The notes under the pieces were generated by a model that saw only the letters and a program-made list of their open reading frames with translations, ran no database searches and was not told the origin of the DNA. The position numbers and the translations under genes are program-made. 64,000 bases of DNA, taken from Streptomyces erythrochromogenes (lineage in GTDB: Bacteria > Actinomycetota > Actinomycetes > Streptomycetales > Streptomycetaceae). This document shows positions 63,173 to 64,000 of this stretch, piece by piece (positions within the stretch are counted from its first letter, which is position 1; each line of letters opens with the position of its first letter). The stretch is taken from positions 5,759,501-5,823,500 of the forward strand of contig NZ_CP108036.1 in NCBI RefSeq assembly GCF_036170895.1. The letters run 5' to 3'.

Positions 63173-64000
63173 TCACAGGTCCAGGGCGAGGCGGTCCCCC
63201 TTCGCGCGCGAGACGCACAGCAGCATCGACTCCCCGCGCTCCTGGTCCGTGAGCAGGTCGTCGCGGTGGTCCACCTCGCCCGCGAGGACCCGGTGTTGGC
63301 AGGTCCCGCAGAATCCCTGCTCGCACGAGTACGGGGTGTCCGGCAGCTCCCGGCGCACCGCGGCGAGCGTGCTCTCCTGCGGGCCGACCTCGACGACCCG
63401 TCCCGAGCGGCGCAGTTCGACGGTGAAGGCCCGCGCCGGACCGGGCGCCGCCGAGGGCGCGAAGCGCTCCAGGTGCACGGCCGCCGGGTCCTTGGCCGCC
63501 GCCGTCACGGCCTGCATCAGGGGCTCCGGGCCGCAGCAGTAGACCAGGGTGCCGGGCGCCGCCTCGGCGAGCGGGGCCAGGTCGGGCAGGCCCACCTCGT
63601 CCTCGGGGTGGACCGTGACCCGGTCCCCGTAGGCCGCGAGGTCGTCCAGGAAGGGCATCGAGTCGAGGGAGCGGCCTCCGTACAGGAGGGTCCAGTCGGC
63701 GCCCGCCCCGGTGGCGGCGCGGAGCATCGGCAGGATGGGGGTGATGCCGATGCCGCCCGCGACGAACGCGTACGACGGGGCCGGCAGCAGCTCGAAGCGG
63801 TTGCGCGGGGGCCGCAGTTCCAGCTCCGCGCCCTCGACGAGCTGAGCGTGCGCCTCCCGGGAGCCGCCGCGGCCGTCCTCGACCAGCCGGATCGCGATCC
63901 GGTAGCGGCCCGCGTCCGCCGGGTCGCCGCACAGCGAGTACTGGCGGACCAGGCCCGAGGGCAGGGTGACGTCCACGTGCGCGCCGGGTGTCCAGGCGGG
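63173..64000 (-). CDS. PDR/VanB-type ferredoxin-reductase oxidoreductase, N-terminus cut by window edge
   Basis: The visible C-terminal 275 residues start in the FAD-binding domain (WTPGAHVDVTLPSG, RQYSLCGDP), continue with the NAD(P)H-binding domain (FVAGGIGITPILPMLRAA, YCCGPEPLMQAV) and end in a plant-type 2Fe-2S domain with CEQGFCGTC and the distal Cys in MLLCVSRAKG. Such proteins pass electrons from NAD(P)H to Rieske oxygenases or P450 enzymes; the partner is probably beyond the window. The gene's start is outside the window. A TetR regulator follows. Confidence 0.92.
   Translation of the reverse strand, partial: PAWTPGAHVDVTLPSGLVRQYSLCGDPADAGRYRIAIRLVEDGRGGSREAHAQLVEGAELELRPPRNRFELLPAPSYAFVAGGIGITPILPMLRAATGAGADWTLLYGGRSLDSMPFLDDLAAYGDRVTVHPEDEVGLPDLAPLAEAAPGTLVYCCGPEPLMQAVTAAAKDPAAVHLERFAPSAAPGPARAFTVELRRSGRVVEVGPQESTLAAVRRELPDTPYSCEQGFCGTCQHRVLAGEVDHRDDLLTDQERGESMLLCVSRAKGDRLALDL

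Overview
The window is a 64-kb piece of a Streptomyces-type actinomycete chromosome. The evidence is very high G+C with G/C-rich third codon positions, frequent GTG and TTG starts, and marker genes of this group: glnE, a glnA2-type glutamine synthetase, a malR/malEFG/aglA cluster, a DUF5753/DUF397 regulator pair, and an AfsR-like regulator. The gene order resembles, from memory, the glnA2-glnE-mal region of Streptomyces chromosomes. I see no tRNA or rRNA genes, no phage or integrase genes and no CRISPR array.

Region 1 (1-13.8 kb): a gene cut by the left edge, a small membrane protein, an S41-type peptidase, an M50 metalloprotease, a large AfsR-like regulator whose linker holds a 54-bp minisatellite, a DrrAB-type ABC exporter, panB, a membrane-anchored endonuclease/exonuclease/phosphatase protein, glutamine-dependent nadE, and a DUF4190/DUF4352-like membrane protein.

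Region 2 (13.8-20.2 kb): a possible copper/redox neighbourhood. It has a lipoprotein-type multicopper oxidase, a DUF998-like membrane protein coupled to an alpha/beta hydrolase, a CBS protein, a coupled DUF305-DUF3105 pair, and two similar 124-residue secreted proteins of unknown function.

Region 3 (20.2-34.2 kb): the glnA2-type gene behind a GlnR-like site, small lipoprotein and secreted proteins, arylamine N-acetyltransferase, a GGCT-like protein, two tandem secreted or anchored PIG-L deacetylases (one apparently frameshifted), and glnE.

Region 4 (34.2-43.7 kb): a CAP-domain protein, DNA-binding and unknown proteins, a regulatory cassette (divergent HATPase; XRE/DUF5753, DUF397, HEAT-repeat and GNAT genes overlapping by 4 bases each), a Tat-exported phospholipase C behind a CebR-like operator, and a PAP2 membrane phosphatase.

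Region 5 (43.8-61.9 kb): maltodextrin use. One arm (minus strand) is an alpha-glucosidase plus malR. The divergent arm is malE-malF-malG-aglA plus a second LacI regulator. Secreted alpha-amylase and a 1,782-residue two-catalytic-domain pullulanase follow. Together they would cut starch outside the cell, import maltodextrins by ABC transport, and hydrolyse them inside. No ATPase for the importer is present; streptomycetes normally use a shared MsiK encoded elsewhere. A 1.1-kb gene-free inverted-repeat element with internal 64-65-bp tandem units sits between the second LacI gene and the amylase, and is the least explained object in the window.

Region 6 (61.8-64 kb): a GNAT acetyltransferase, a TetR regulator and a ferredoxin-reductase-type oxidoreductase cut by the right edge.

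GC-rich repeat expansions recur inside coding genes: the AfsR linker, the PIG-L N-terminus, and a roughly 208-residue insertion in the catalytic domain of the first alpha-glucosidase.
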